Shown here one piece after another: positions 33,260 to 42,094 of a stretch of 64,000 nt of DNA; positions within the stretch are counted from its first letter, which is position 1; every line of letters begins with the position of its first letter. A program made the translations under genes and the position numbers. A model generated the notes under the pieces. That model had not been told where the DNA came from. It did no database searches and saw nothing but the letters and a program-made list of their open reading frames with translations. The stretch is from the NCBI GenBank assembly GCA_900540345.1, contig UQFK01000001.1, positions 207,501-271,500 of the forward strand. Direction: 5' to 3'. The DNA is from an uncultured Eggerthella sp. (GTDB taxonomy: Bacteria; Actinomycetota; Coriobacteriia; Coriobacteriales; Eggerthellaceae).

Positions 33260-35419
33260 TTAGGCCCAGAAGACCACCATTTGTACGATGTTTTGGTATG
33301 CCCAAGGATACACATCAGATAGCCATCCTGTTTCAGGCACAAAGCACATAAGCGCGGAGTAAGCAAGACTGATAGCGACGAGTACCATGAGCACATGCTG
33401 GCAGACCTTGTACATGGTACTGCGCTGGTCTATTGCCTCATTAGCGATAAAACAAAGGAGCACGACTGCAGCCAGGAACAAGAAGCTAAAATCAGCATAG
33501 TAGCGCTGCAAGATCCCTGCCATCTGGGCATCCAACAACGCGACCACAAATCCTGCTACAATCATGAGCAAGATAACGCCTGCAACCGTACGTGTTGAAC
33601 GTTGCTTGACTCGAAAATCTAGAAGTCGCTTTGAAAAGAAGAGGACCCAAAGGATCGGCAAGCACAAGAAGATTCCGCCAAAGGTCACTTCTTTAATGGT
33701 CTGTCCAACATACGTGGTTGCAAATGGCGCAGGCAGAAGCCACGGGAAGACACCATCCGTTGAGGGTGTTTGTAGAAAGTAAGCAAAAAGCGCTGGGAAG
33801 AAACGACCGAGCACTGTCCCACGTTGCGTCATATCATTCAAGGTAAGGTTATAGTTCGCACCGAAGTTCGTAGGAGACCCGAAGCGAGCATAGTTGTATG
33901 CCATGATGCCGATGGCAACGATCGCATAAGGTGCGATCAGACAAATGAATTCTTTGATGCCCTTGTGTGTGGTGATATAGCGTGTCGTGATGAATTTACG
34001 CCAAAACAAAGGAAACGCAAGAAGCGAGAAAACAAGGAACTGCGGGCGGCAGGCAACAACAAGCGCCATACAGAGCGACCCCAACAAGTACCACTTCCCT
34101 GCTCGCTTGCTCGTGCGACCACGCATCCAAAAATAAAGCCCCCACACCACGAGCGCAAGCGCCATGATGATCGGCAGTGAATAGAAGGTTGGGAACTTCG
34201 CAAGATAAAGCATGCCCGAACAGAATACGAGCGGAATTTGCAGGAGCAAGAACAAGCCAAGGCTAACCCACTTGAAGTGATACCGCGCAAACCGATGCAA
34301 TAGTGCCGTACAGCCCGCGATAAAGAGGATGCAGCATATCAGCACACCGATGGCTGTAGGGAAATTCGCCCCTGTTATGAGATAAAACGGCAGATAGAAG
34401 ACAAGAACTGGCAGAACGCCAAAGTAGACATAGTAATGCCCATCATAATAGGCCACATCGAAGAGCGCTTCTTCGCCGGTGGCTTTCTGGAATTCATCGC
34501 GTGCGCTCTTGTCGTAGGGGTTATCCATCTCGACAAGCCATTCAGGAGGCTCTTCTTCAAGATAAAGGTTCCCGTGCGTCATGGCCTTAGCGAGTTCTGC
34601 ATATTGTTGGGCATTATCTCCGCCAGCTTCGAAGAACGTGACGGGTGATTTACCATCCCATGAACCTGAATTATAGGTCGCCGTTGCCACCCCAACCAGA
34701 TTCGAACCCATGAGCAAAAAGCTCGCAACCAGCATGATCTCGATAACCATAGTGCCGATAATGCCAGCCTTTGCCTTCTTGTTATCCCTCACGATAAAGA
34801 TACGATAGATCGCCGACTTTGGGCGGAAGCAGTAGATAAGCAATAAGATGCCAAACACCAACAGAAAACGTAAGTTATTAAAGAAGAATGGCTCAGGTGC
34901 ATTGATGGTAAGCGACTTCAATACAAGAGGATAGAGTGTTTCTTCGTCGCCAAAATCGATACGCAAATCATCTACATAGCCGGTCGTTTCAAGATAGACA
35001 TATTGGCTTTGCCAGTTGTTAGTGGCCACCTCAACAAGTGGAATGCCTGCTGTAAATTCCGTATCGTAAAAATAAGACTGATGCGCAGAGTCGGTGAAGT
35101 TGATCTGAACTGGAACAACCTGAGCAGGTTGAGCTTGGTCGAACTCTATATGGATATTCTTCACTTCTTTGTTCAAGTCGTGTATCTCAAACAAGTGATT
35201 TCCCGCCGTAATACGATACGATTCGCCCTTAGTCTCAGTGAAGGTAAGCTCGTCGTCGAGTGAGATGGTCTCATATCCACTCGACCTGAAATGATTGATA
35301 TTGAAAAGGAAGATCTCGAGAAACAATGCGACCAACAAGATGATGAGCACATTACGCGCCAACTTCAGGCTCTTGTCGAGCACATCGCGATGCTTATCTA
35401 TGTAATAGCTGAGATCCAT
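33260..35419 (-). CDS. Large membrane protein, probably a GT-C-type glycosyltransferase
   Basis: 719 residues. One membrane helix at about 22-42, an outer beta-rich domain (about 45-180), then roughly eleven more hydrophobic segments. After the third segment is AGGDNAQQYAELAKAMTHGN (Asp268 and surroundings), resembling the first outer loop of lipid-linked-sugar GT-C enzymes where an acidic residue binds metal. The family is not one I can name, and no sugar-nucleotide genes lie nearby. A role in decorating a surface polymer is inference. Preceded 110 bases upstream by adk with its terminator between, so it is a separate unit. Confidence 0.75.
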   Translation of the reverse strand: MDLSYYIDKHRDVLDKSLKLARNVLIILLVALFLEIFLFNINHFRSSGYETISLDDELTFTETKGESYRITAGNHLFEIHDLNKEVKNIHIEFDQAQPAQVVPVQINFTDSAHQSYFYDTEFTAGIPLVEVATNNWQSQYVYLETTGYVDDLRIDFGDEETLYPLVLKSLTINAPEPFFFNNLRFLLVFGILLLIYCFRPKSAIYRIFIVRDNKKAKAGIIGTMVIEIMLVASFLLMGSNLVGVATATYNSGSWDGKSPVTFFEAGGDNAQQYAELAKAMTHGNLYLEEEPPEWLVEMDNPYDKSARDEFQKATGEEALFDVAYYDGHYYVYFGVLPVLVFYLPFYLITGANFPTAIGVLICCILFIAGCTALLHRFARYHFKWVSLGLFLLLQIPLVFCSGMLYLAKFPTFYSLPIIMALALVVWGLYFWMRGRTSKRAGKWYLLGSLCMALVVACRPQFLVFSLLAFPLFWRKFITTRYITTHKGIKEFICLIAPYAIVAIGIMAYNYARFGSPTNFGANYNLTLNDMTQRGTVLGRFFPALFAYFLQTPSTDGVFPWLLPAPFATTYVGQTIKEVTFGGIFLCLPILWVLFFSKRLLDFRVKQRSTRTVAGVILLMIVAGFVVALLDAQMAGILQRYYADFSFLFLAAVVLLCFIANEAIDQRSTMYKVCQHVLMVLVAISLAYSALMCFVPETGWLSDVYPWAYQNIVQMVVFWA

Positions 35420-35446
35420 ATCTGCTCATTGTAAAAGAAGGTGAAC

Positions 35447-35484
35447 ACAAACAAAAGCACCGCCAACTCTTTGGTTGACGGTGC
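35447..35484 (-). terminator. Terminator of the rplB-adk unit
   Basis: Arms GCACCG-CAAC / GTTG-CGGTGC with one mismatch, then TTTTGTTTGTG on the minus strand, 46 bases after adk. Confidence 0.75.
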
Positions 35485-35529
35485 ATCAGTGTGTGATCTG
35501 TTTGCTGCAGATTATTTCCGAAGAAACCT

Positions 35530-36156
35530 TTAGAGGTTGAGGGCCTTTTGGACCTCAGTAAAGACTACATCTGGATCCTGATCGCCATCGATCTCGACGA
35601 GCAGACCGCAGCCACGATAGTAGTCGATGAGCGGAGCGGTGGAATTCTCATAGACGTCAAGACGGTTACGAACCGTTGCTTCGTTATCGTCATCACGCTG
35701 ATACATCTCGCCACCGCATTTCGGGCATGTCGCATCAGCGTCAGTGCCAATAAGACCACAATCGCGGCACGTACGACGAGAAGTGAGGCGTCCGATGATA
35801 ACTTCCTTGTCAACATCGACGAGCAAAGCTGCATCAAGCGGACGGTTAAGTTCAGTAAGCTCAGAAGAGAGCGCCACTGCCTGAGCAGAGGTGCGCGGGA
35901 AACCATCAAGGATGAAGCCAGCATTGGTATCATTGTCCTTGAGGCGCTCTTTCACAAGACCGATGACCAGCTCGTCAGGGACAAGATCGCCAGCGTCCAT
36001 GTACTTCTTCGCCTCAATGCCCAGTGGCGTCTGATTCTTTACTGCGGCACGAAGGATGTCGCCCGTGGAGATGTGTGCAAAACCAAACTTGTCGACTAGC
36101 TTGGCAGCCTGAGTACCTTTACCTGCGCCAGGAGCACCCAACAAAACGATATTCAT
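35530..36156 (-). CDS. adk: Adenylate kinase with zinc-binding lid
   Basis: 208 residues. P-loop GAPGAGKGTQ (7-16), the NMP-binding ISTGDILR, GFPRT, and a long lid in which CRDC and CPKC form the structural zinc site typical of Gram-positive enzymes. It interconverts AMP, ADP and ATP. It follows secY after 134 bases with a hairpin in the gap, the standard place at the end of the spc operon; the usual map-infA-rpmJ-rpsM genes do not follow. Confidence 0.97.
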   Translation of the reverse strand: MNIVLLGAPGAGKGTQAAKLVDKFGFAHISTGDILRAAVKNQTPLGIEAKKYMDAGDLVPDELVIGLVKERLKDNDTNAGFILDGFPRTSAQAVALSSELTELNRPLDAALLVDVDKEVIIGRLTSRRTCRDCGLIGTDADATCPKCGGEMYQRDDDNEATVRNRLDVYENSTAPLIDYYRGCGLLVEIDGDQDPDVVFTEVQKALNL

Positions 36157-36210
36157 TACGTAGTCCTTTCAATCGTTAGTCATATTCTAGCGAAAGCACT
36201 TCATGAAATG

Positions 36211-36250
36211 ACCCTTCTTCACACATTCGTAAGAACAAATGAAGAAGGGT
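36211..36250 (-). other. Hairpin between secY and adk
   Basis: Perfect 11-base arms ACCCTTCTTCA / TGAAGAAGGGT with an 18-base loop; the tail on the minus strand is only weakly T-rich (TCATTTCATG). Possible partial terminator or message-stability element. Confidence 0.5.
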
Positions 36251-36290
36251 CGATAGTTTAAAGCTTCCTTTTCAGCCCTACGATATACGC

Positions 36291-37571
36291 TTACTTGAAG
36301 AAGCCATCGTAGTTATACATCTTGAGCTGTGATTCGATCTTGCTCATAGTATCGAGCGCAACACCGATCATAATGAGGATTGATGTGCCACCAAACGCCT
36401 GGATGAGCGTATTGTTAGTGAAGAAGAAGAAAATCGAAGGCACAACTGCGATGATGGCGATGAAGATCGCACCTGGCAGCGTTACACGACGAAGCACATT
36501 CTTGATGTATTGCACAGTATTCGCGCCCGGACGAATGCCTGGAATGAAGCCACCTTGCTTCTGCAGGTTCTCCGCCGTATCTTGCGGATTGAACACGATC
36601 GACGTATAGAAATACGCAAAGAAGACGATCAGCAAAGCGGTCATGATCCAGTTGACCGGACCTGCCGAGATAGCGTTCGCAACCGTGTTGAGCCAATCAA
36701 TGTTAAACAGAGCGGCAATCTGTGCTGGGAAGTAGATCAAACAACTCGCGAAGATGATCGGAATAACACCTGCAGCGTTGATCTTCAATGGCAGATACGA
36801 ACTCTGACCACCCATCATCTTTCGACCCTGGACGCGCTTAGCATAGCTAACCGGGATACGACGCTGCGCACGTTCAACGAAAATGATCGCCGGGATACTG
36901 AGCAGCACGATGATGAGAATGAACGCTGTAATAGCAATACCCATACCCAGATCAGACTGAAGATTGACCGATGAGAAGATAGCCGAAGGAACGGAAACCA
37001 CAATCGAGGTGAAGATAATGAGCGACATGCCATTTCCAACACCGCGCTGCGTGATGAGCTCGCCCATCCACATGATGATGGCCGTACCAACTACCAGCGT
37101 GAAGACGACCAAGAAATCACTCAGGAACGCAGGTACTTCGGGGCTAAATACGATGCCATAAGATGCTGATTTGAAAAGCAGCAAATAGCCAATAGCGTTG
37201 ATAAGACCCAGACCCAGCGTAAGATAACGAGTGACCTGAGTGATGCGCCTCTTGCCTGTTTCACCCTCGCGTGCCCAACGACCAACCGCAGGGATGACTC
37301 CCTGCATCAATTGCATGATGATGGATGCAGTAATGTAGGGCATGATGCCAAGTGCGAACACTGAGAAGTTCGACAGAGCACCACCGGTAAAGAGGTCGAG
37401 CATCGCCATACCAACGCCCTGCTCAGAAAAAGCATCGGCAAAAGCATGGAACGGAATACCCGGAACAGGGATATAGGCGCCTAAGCGATAGAGCGCCAAG
37501 ATGCCGAGCGTGAATAGGATCTTATTCCTAAGCTCAGGAACCTTAAACGCTTGGATCAGCGAATTTAGCAA
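36291..37571 (-). CDS. secY: Preprotein translocase subunit SecY
   Basis: 426 residues, ten membrane helices. N-terminal LRNKILFTLGILALYRLGAYIP (split), the second-helix plug region GGALSNFSVFALGIMPYITAS, SIIMQLMQGVIPAVGRWARE, and cytoplasmic loops with basic residues as usual. It forms the protein-conducting channel with SecE. It overlaps the end of rplO by 7 bases. Confidence 0.98.
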   Translation of the reverse strand: MLNSLIQAFKVPELRNKILFTLGILALYRLGAYIPVPGIPFHAFADAFSEQGVGMAMLDLFTGGALSNFSVFALGIMPYITASIIMQLMQGVIPAVGRWAREGETGKRRITQVTRYLTLGLGLINAIGYLLLFKSASYGIVFSPEVPAFLSDFLVVFTLVVGTAIIMWMGELITQRGVGNGMSLIIFTSIVVSVPSAIFSSVNLQSDLGMGIAITAFILIIVLLSIPAIIFVERAQRRIPVSYAKRVQGRKMMGGQSSYLPLKINAAGVIPIIFASCLIYFPAQIAALFNIDWLNTVANAISAGPVNWIMTALLIVFFAYFYTSIVFNPQDTAENLQKQGGFIPGIRPGANTVQYIKNVLRRVTLPGAIFIAIIAVVPSIFFFFTNNTLIQAFGGTSILIMIGVALDTMSKIESQLKMYNYDGFFK

Positions 37572-38014
37572 AACGCCTCTACCTTTCCTCCAACTGCTTC
37601 GATCTTAGTGCGTGCAGAAGCAGAAACCTTATCGACGCGAACAGTAAGAGCCTTGGTGATCTCGCCATCGCCGAGCACCTTGATAGGCGCATCAGGATCT
37701 TTGACAATACCTGCTGCATAAAGCGTATCGCCATCGACAAGATCGCCCGCCTTGAACTTCTCCTCAAGGCGAGAAACGTTTACTGGGACATACTCAACAC
37801 GGTTGAAGTTACGAAAACCAGGCAGCTTTGGCAAACGACGTGCAAGTGGAGTCTGACCACCCTCGAAACCTGCACCTTTTCCGCCACCAGCGCGGGATTT
37901 CTGACCATTCATACCACGACCAGCAGTCTTGCCGTTACCAGAGGCAGGACCACGACCGACGCGCTTACGTGCGCGCTTAGAGCCTTCTGCTGGTTTTAGA
38001 TCTTTGAGTTCCAT
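37565..38014 (-). CDS. rplO: 50S ribosomal protein L15
   Basis: 149 residues; the basic, glycine-rich N-terminal half (KRVGRGPASGNGKTAGRGMN, FEGGQTPLARRLPKLPGFRN) is diagnostic. Its start is 116 bases after rpmD, an unusually long gap for this operon, filled by three hairpins. It overlaps secY downstream. Confidence 0.97.
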   Translation of the reverse strand: MELKDLKPAEGSKRARKRVGRGPASGNGKTAGRGMNGQKSRAGGGKGAGFEGGQTPLARRLPKLPGFRNFNRVEYVPVNVSRLEEKFKAGDLVDGDTLYAAGIVKDPDAPIKVLGDGEITKALTVRVDKVSASARTKIEAVGGKVEAFC

Positions 38015-38037
38015 TAATTCGTTCTCCTTTTCGCTAT

Positions 38038-38123
38038 CTCCGCATCTTTGCGGAGGCCGACAGCTCGCAGTCGGCAGACTTTAAAGAATGCAGAAGGTCG
38101 GCACGCTTATAACGAGCCGACCT
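38038..38123 (-). other. Three consecutive hairpins in the rpmD-rplO gap
   Basis: Arms CTCCGCA/TGCGGAG (38038-38055), GCCGAC/GTCGGC (38056-38075) and AGGTCGGC/GCCGACCT (38095-38123). None has a T run. They occupy nearly the whole gap. Confidence 0.6.
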
Positions 38124-38130
38124 CAATGCG

Positions 38131-38331
38131 TTATTTAGCCTTGATCTCTTCGACTTCAACGAGATGCTTGACCTTGAAGATCATGCCTCGCACGCAGGGA
38201 TTATCAACCTGTTCTACCGTGCGACCGATCTTGCCAAGACCAAGAGCTTTAAGGGTGCGACCCTGATCGTACTTCTTGCCGATAGCACTCTTGACCTGAG
38301 TGACGCGGAGAGTCTTCTTAGCGTTCGCCAT
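38131..38331 (-). CDS. rpmD: 50S ribosomal protein L30
   Basis: 66 residues with the typical KKTLRVTQVKSAIGKKYDQG start and LGLGKIGRTVEQVDNPCVRG core. It overlaps rpsE by one base and precedes the hairpin-filled gap to rplO. L30 is absent from some lineages but present here in the standard slot. Confidence 0.97.
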   Translation of the reverse strand: MANAKKTLRVTQVKSAIGKKYDQGRTLKALGLGKIGRTVEQVDNPCVRGMIFKVKHLVEVEEIKAK

Positions 38332-38858
38332 TAGTTCTTCTCCTTCCGACCATAGATTTCTGCAACGGAAATACCACGACGTTTCGCGACCTCTTCAGGA
38401 TCCTGCATCTCCTGCAGGCCTGCAGCAACCGCTTTGACGATATTCATAGCATTATCGGTACCAAGGGACTTGGTGAGAACATCGGATACACCTGCGAGTT
38501 CGAGCACTGCACGAACTGGACCGCCAGCGATAACACCAGTACCAGGAGCAGCTGGCTTCAAGAGCACCTTGCCCGCTCCGTAGATGCCGAGGATCTCGTG
38601 AGGAAGGGTCTTCTCGGGCGTTAGAGGAACGCTAAACATATTCTTTTTAGCGTCTTCGATGCCCTTACGGATCGCGATGGGCACCTCTTGAGACTTACCC
38701 ATGCCAACACCGACGCGACCATTGCCATCACCTACGACGACCAATGCAGTGAGAGCGAAACGACGACCACCCTTCACAACCTTAGATACACGATTGATGT
38801 AGACAACACGTTCTTCAAGCTCAGGAACGTCTGTCTTGTTTTCTTGTTTACGAGCCAT
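38331..38858 (-). CDS. rpsE: 30S ribosomal protein S5
   Basis: 175 residues. ERVVYINRVSKVVKGGRRFA and GDGNGRVGVGMGKSQEVP form the N-terminal double-stranded-RNA-binding-like domain, AGVSDVLTKSLGTDNAMNIV the C-terminal one. It takes part in mRNA helicase activity and decoding fidelity. 15 bases after rplR. Confidence 0.98.
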   Translation of the reverse strand: MARKQENKTDVPELEERVVYINRVSKVVKGGRRFALTALVVVGDGNGRVGVGMGKSQEVPIAIRKGIEDAKKNMFSVPLTPEKTLPHEILGIYGAGKVLLKPAAPGTGVIAGGPVRAVLELAGVSDVLTKSLGTDNAMNIVKAVAAGLQEMQDPEEVAKRRGISVAEIYGRKEKN

Positions 38859-38873
38859 TTACGTTTCCCTCTC

Positions 38874-39242
38874 TTAGAACTTCAGGCCAGCTTCGCGAGC
38901 GCCATCAGCGACCGCCTGGATGCGACCATGATAGAGGTTGCCACCGCGATCGAAAACGACCTCGGTAACGCCCTTCTTCTGTGCCTTCTTACCGATCAAC
39001 TTGCCAAGCTCAGATGCGCCTTCAACAGTTGCACCGGTCTTGCCAGTCTTCTTGAAGTCAGGACCCAGGGTCGAGAGCGCACAGATGGTTTTTCCTGTAA
39101 CATCATCGATGACCTGAGCGTACATGTTCGAATTAGAACGAGTGATGCAAAGACGAGGGCGCTCTGCCGTGCCGGAGATCTTGCCGCGGACACGAGTGTG
39201 GCGGCGACGCAAGCCGGCTTGTTTCTTTTGAAGCTTCTTCAT
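38874..39242 (-). CDS. rplR: 50S ribosomal protein L18
   Basis: 122 residues with a basic N-terminal tail (KKLQKKQAGLRRRHTRVRGK) and the 5S rRNA-binding fold (RPRLCITRSNSNMYAQVIDD; VVFDRGGNLYHGRIQAVADG). 26 bases after rplF. Confidence 0.98.
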   Translation of the reverse strand: MKKLQKKQAGLRRRHTRVRGKISGTAERPRLCITRSNSNMYAQVIDDVTGKTICALSTLGPDFKKTGKTGATVEGASELGKLIGKKAQKKGVTEVVFDRGGNLYHGRIQAVADGAREAGLKF

Positions 39243-39268
39243 AGTAATTCTCCTAGCTTATGCGTCTA

Positions 39269-39811
39269 TTACTCGGACTTAGCAGCTTTACCAAGCTTGC
39301 GACGTACATATTCGCCTTCATAACGAATACCCTTGCCCTTGTAAGGTTCAGGTTTACGCCACTTACGAATATCTGCAGCAACCTGGCCAACTTGCTCTTT
39401 GCTGATGCCATTGACAACGATCTCAGTCTGGCTGGGAACCTCGAAGCTGATGTTCTCGGGAGCTTCAACAATGACCGGATGAGAGAAGCCAAGCTGAATT
39501 TCAAGATCTTTACCCTTGAGTGCAGCACGATAACCAACACCTACAAGGACGAGCTTCTTGGAATAACCCTCGGAAACACCTTGAACCATATTTGCAATGA
39601 GCGTGCGAGTGAGACCATGGAAGCTCTTTGCTTCGCGAGAATCATCAGGACGCTCAACGATGACCTGATCACCATCGACCGTGATCTTCATCATGTCGTT
39701 GAAGGTGCGAGTGAGCTCACCCTTAGGCCCCTTCACCGTAACGGTCTGACCGTCGACCTTCACTTCTACGCCGGAAGGAATAGCGATGGGCATTTTACCA
39801 ATACGTGACAC
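39269..39811 (-). CDS. rplF: 50S ribosomal protein L6
   Basis: 180 residues, two similar domains; N-terminus SRIGKMPIAIPSGVEVKVDG and C-terminal rRNA-binding loop PEPYKGKGIRYEGEYVRRK are diagnostic. It sits at the base of the factor-binding site. 15 bases after rpsH. Confidence 0.98.
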   Translation of the reverse strand: MSRIGKMPIAIPSGVEVKVDGQTVTVKGPKGELTRTFNDMMKITVDGDQVIVERPDDSREAKSFHGLTRTLIANMVQGVSEGYSKKLVLVGVGYRAALKGKDLEIQLGFSHPVIVEAPENISFEVPSQTEIVVNGISKEQVGQVAADIRKWRKPEPYKGKGIRYEGEYVRRKLGKAAKSE

Positions 39812-39826
39812 TGTATTCCTCCCTTC

Positions 39827-40225
39827 TTACCAGATATACGCGATGACTTCGCCACCGACGCCGTTCTTGCGTGCGTCGCGGTCAGCCATAACGCCTTTGC
39901 TCGTTGAAATGATTGCCGTACCCAAACCACCAAGAACGCGAGGCAGTTCATCTTTACCTGCATAAATGCGCAAGCCTGGTTTGGAGATGCGCTTGATACC
40001 ACGAATGGTGCGTGCTTTCTTCTCGCCATACTTGAGCTCGATAGTCAAGATATCGCGAGGCGAAGCGCTTTCCACCTCGTAGCCAATGATGTAGCCCTCT
40101 TCTTGCATGATGCGGGCGATTTCGACAAGCTTTTTAGAAGACGGCATAGACACCGTGAGCTTGCCTGCAGAGTTCGCATTACGCACGCGCGTAAGCATAT
40201 CTGCAATAGGATCGTTCATGCTCAT
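39827..40225 (-). CDS. rpsH: 30S ribosomal protein S8
   Basis: 132 residues (MSMNDPIADMLTRVRNANSA to GVMADRDARKNGVGGEVIAY). Binds 16S rRNA and in some bacteria represses the spc operon. Start at ATG 40225, preceded by AAAGGAGAAACAAAAC; a second ATG two codons later is possible. An in-frame extension to 40273 has no ribosome site. Confidence 0.97.
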   Translation of the reverse strand: MSMNDPIADMLTRVRNANSAGKLTVSMPSSKKLVEIARIMQEEGYIIGYEVESASPRDILTIELKYGEKKARTIRGIKRISKPGLRIYAGKDELPRVLGGLGTAIISTSKGVMADRDARKNGVGGEVIAYIW

Positions 40226-40339
40226 TGTTTTGTTTCTCCTTTGTTCGTGATGAGACGAAAAGCCGGTTCGCATGCACCCTTAGTACCTGCGCCTTGACTT
40301 TCGACACTCATAACGTGACGTAGTTTCCTTACTCGACTC

Positions 40340-40525
40340 TTACCAGGAAGCTTTGGTCACGCCGGGAAGTTCGCCCCTGTTGGCGAGCTGACGAAGACAG
40401 ATACGGCACAGACCGAACTTGCGATAGTAGCCATGGGGACGCCCACAGCGGCTGCAGCGGTTGTGATGCCTTGTCGAATACTTCGGTACTCGCTTTGACT
40501 TGGCGATCATCGATTTCTTAGCCAT
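40340..40525 (-). CDS. rpsN: 30S ribosomal protein S14, type Z (zinc-binding)
   Basis: 61 residues, the short form with four zinc cysteines in RCSRCGRPHGYYRKFGLCRI and the following C residue. The 114-base gap to rpsH holds nothing recognisable beyond its ribosome site. Confidence 0.97.
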   Translation of the reverse strand: MAKKSMIAKSKRVPKYSTRHHNRCSRCGRPHGYYRKFGLCRICLRQLANRGELPGVTKASW

Positions 40526-40562
40526 TCAAACCCTTCTTTCTTATTACCAACTCTTGATGAGT

Positions 40563-41114
40563 TTAGGCGTTTTTCTTAAAAGGAAAGCCCAAAGCATCCA
40601 AAAGTGCTTTAGCGCCCTCGTTGTTGTCAGATGTAGTAACGAACGTAATATCCATACCACGGGTATGATCGACCTTATCGTACTCGATCTCAGGGAAGAT
40701 GAGCTGCTCGTTCAGACCCATGGTGTAATTTCCACGGCCATCGAAGCTGTTGGGGTTCAGACCACGAAAGTCGCGCACGCGAGGAAGCGCAGTGGACATA
40801 AGACGGTCGAAGAATTCCCACATGCGATCGCCACGGAGCGTGACCTTAGCGCCGATTGCTTGGCCTTCACGCAGATGGAAACCTGCAATGGATTTCTTTG
40901 CACGCGTAATCATAGGCTGCTGGCCAGTGATAACGCGAAGATCGGCCAGTGCGCCATCGAGCAGCTTGGAATCGCCCGCTGCACGGCCGACACCCATGTT
41001 CACCACGATCTTCTCAAGACGAGGAACCTGGTTGACATTGGTAAGACCGAGCTCTTTATAAAGCTGATCTTTAACCTCTTTGTTGTACTTTTCCTTCAAA
41101 CGAGGAGTAGCCAT
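40563..41114 (-). CDS. rplE: 50S ribosomal protein L5
   Basis: 183 residues. LEKIVVNMGVGRAAGDSKLL and RVRDFRGLNPNSFDGRGNYT are signatures. It binds 5S rRNA and touches the P-site tRNA. It is separated from rplX by 238 bases, much longer than usual here, containing a possible small gene and two hairpins. Confidence 0.98.
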   Translation of the reverse strand: MATPRLKEKYNKEVKDQLYKELGLTNVNQVPRLEKIVVNMGVGRAAGDSKLLDGALADLRVITGQQPMITRAKKSIAGFHLREGQAIGAKVTLRGDRMWEFFDRLMSTALPRVRDFRGLNPNSFDGRGNYTMGLNEQLIFPEIEYDKVDHTRGMDITFVTTSDNNEGAKALLDALGFPFKKNA

Positions 41115-41143
41115 TGTGTGCTTACCTTTCTTCGATGAATTAA

Positions 41144-41187
41144 ACGCAGGATTTCCGACCCTGCGTCCCTCAAGATTTTCTTGAGGG
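41144..41187 (-). other. Two adjacent hairpins upstream of rplE
   Basis: Arms ACGCAGG/CCTGCGT (41144-41166) and CCCTCAAGA/TCTTGAGGG with a three-base loop (41167-41187). No T run on the minus strand, so probably processing or regulatory structure inside the ribosomal transcript, 30 bases before rplE. Confidence 0.6.
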
Positions 41188-41343
41188 CCATGATCCGCTG
41201 CTCGCTTTTACCAGCAACGACTTTTGTAAAGTGTTGGGCATATCCCAAACTTCAAAAGTTCCGAGGTGCTTCTTTTTATCGTGCTCCCAGACCAAGTTGG
41301 CTTCGTCCAACATAGTGCCTGAAGAAAGCAATAAGAAGTGCAT
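41170..41343 (-). CDS. Possible small protein gene between rplX and rplE
   Basis: A 57-residue frame starting at ATG 41343, nine bases after the rplX stop, and ending within the hairpin before rplE. The product begins MHFLLLSSGTMLDEANLVWE and ends KASSGSWPSRKS. Position and size fit a real operon gene, but there is no Shine-Dalgarno sequence and I recognise no family. It may equally be chance or the remnant of an insertion; the gap itself needs some explanation. Confidence 0.25.
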   Translation of the reverse strand: MHFLLLSSGTMLDEANLVWEHDKKKHLGTFEVWDMPNTLQKSLLVKASSGSWPSRKS

Positions 41344-41352
41344 TCGGGACTT

Positions 41353-41670
41353 TTAGTCGATGTCTGCACCACACTTGTTGCAGACTCGAACCTTCTTGCC
41401 GTCTTCACGACGCGTGTTGATGCGCGTCGGCTTCTTGCAAGCTGGGCAGACGATCTGCACGTTAGAAACGTGGATCGGAGCTTCCATCTCGGAGATGCCG
41501 CCAGAAGGATTCGCCTGAGTCGGGCGAAGGTGCTTCTTGACCACATTGACCTTCTCAACGGAAACACGCTGCTTCTGCGGGAAAGCCTCGAGAACGACGC
41601 CTTCTGCGCCAGCATCCTTACCAGTGAGAACCTTGACGCGGTCGCCCTTCTTGATGTTCATCTTAGTCAT
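41353..41670 (-). CDS. rplX: 50S ribosomal protein L24
   Basis: 105 residues with the KOW motif near the start (IKKGDRVKVLTGKDAGAEGV) and a C-terminal zinc-finger-like pair CPACKKPTR...CNKCGADID. It starts 23S rRNA folding. 13 bases after rplN. Confidence 0.97.
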   Translation of the reverse strand: MTKMNIKKGDRVKVLTGKDAGAEGVVLEAFPQKQRVSVEKVNVVKKHLRPTQANPSGGISEMEAPIHVSNVQIVCPACKKPTRINTRREDGKKVRVCNKCGADID

Positions 41671-41683
41671 GTCCTTAACCCCC

Positions 41684-42052
41684 TTACAGCGTTTCCGGTG
41701 CCAAAGACACGATCTTCATGTACTTCTTATCGCGAAGCTCGCGTGCGACCGGGCCGAAGATACGGGTACCACGAGGAGCACCATTCGCATCGATGACCAC
41801 AGCTGCATTCTGGTCGAACTTGATGTAGCTGCCATCGTTGCGGCGAACTTCTTTCTTCACGCGAACGACAACGCAACGTACGACTTCGCCTTTTTTGATA
41901 TTGCCATTCGGCATCGCTTCCTTGACGCTGCAAACGATAACATCACCAAGACCAGCATAGCGGCGCTTCGAGCCACCAAGGACCTTGATGCACTGCACCT
42001 TACGTGCGCCGGAGTTATCGGCAACGGAAAGCATGCTCTGCATTTGAATCAT
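41684..42052 (-). CDS. rplN: 50S ribosomal protein L14
   Basis: 122 residues, the constant length of L14 (MIQMQSMLSVADNSGARKVQ to KYMKIVSLAPETL). It forms an intersubunit bridge near the factor-binding site. Starts 42 bases after rpsQ. Confidence 0.98.
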   Translation of the reverse strand: MIQMQSMLSVADNSGARKVQCIKVLGGSKRRYAGLGDVIVCSVKEAMPNGNIKKGEVVRCVVVRVKKEVRRNDGSYIKFDQNAAVVIDANGAPRGTRIFGPVARELRDKKYMKIVSLAPETL

Positions 42053-42094
42053 GTGCTTACCCTTTCGATATAGCTAAGGAGTAACGCAAGGTTA

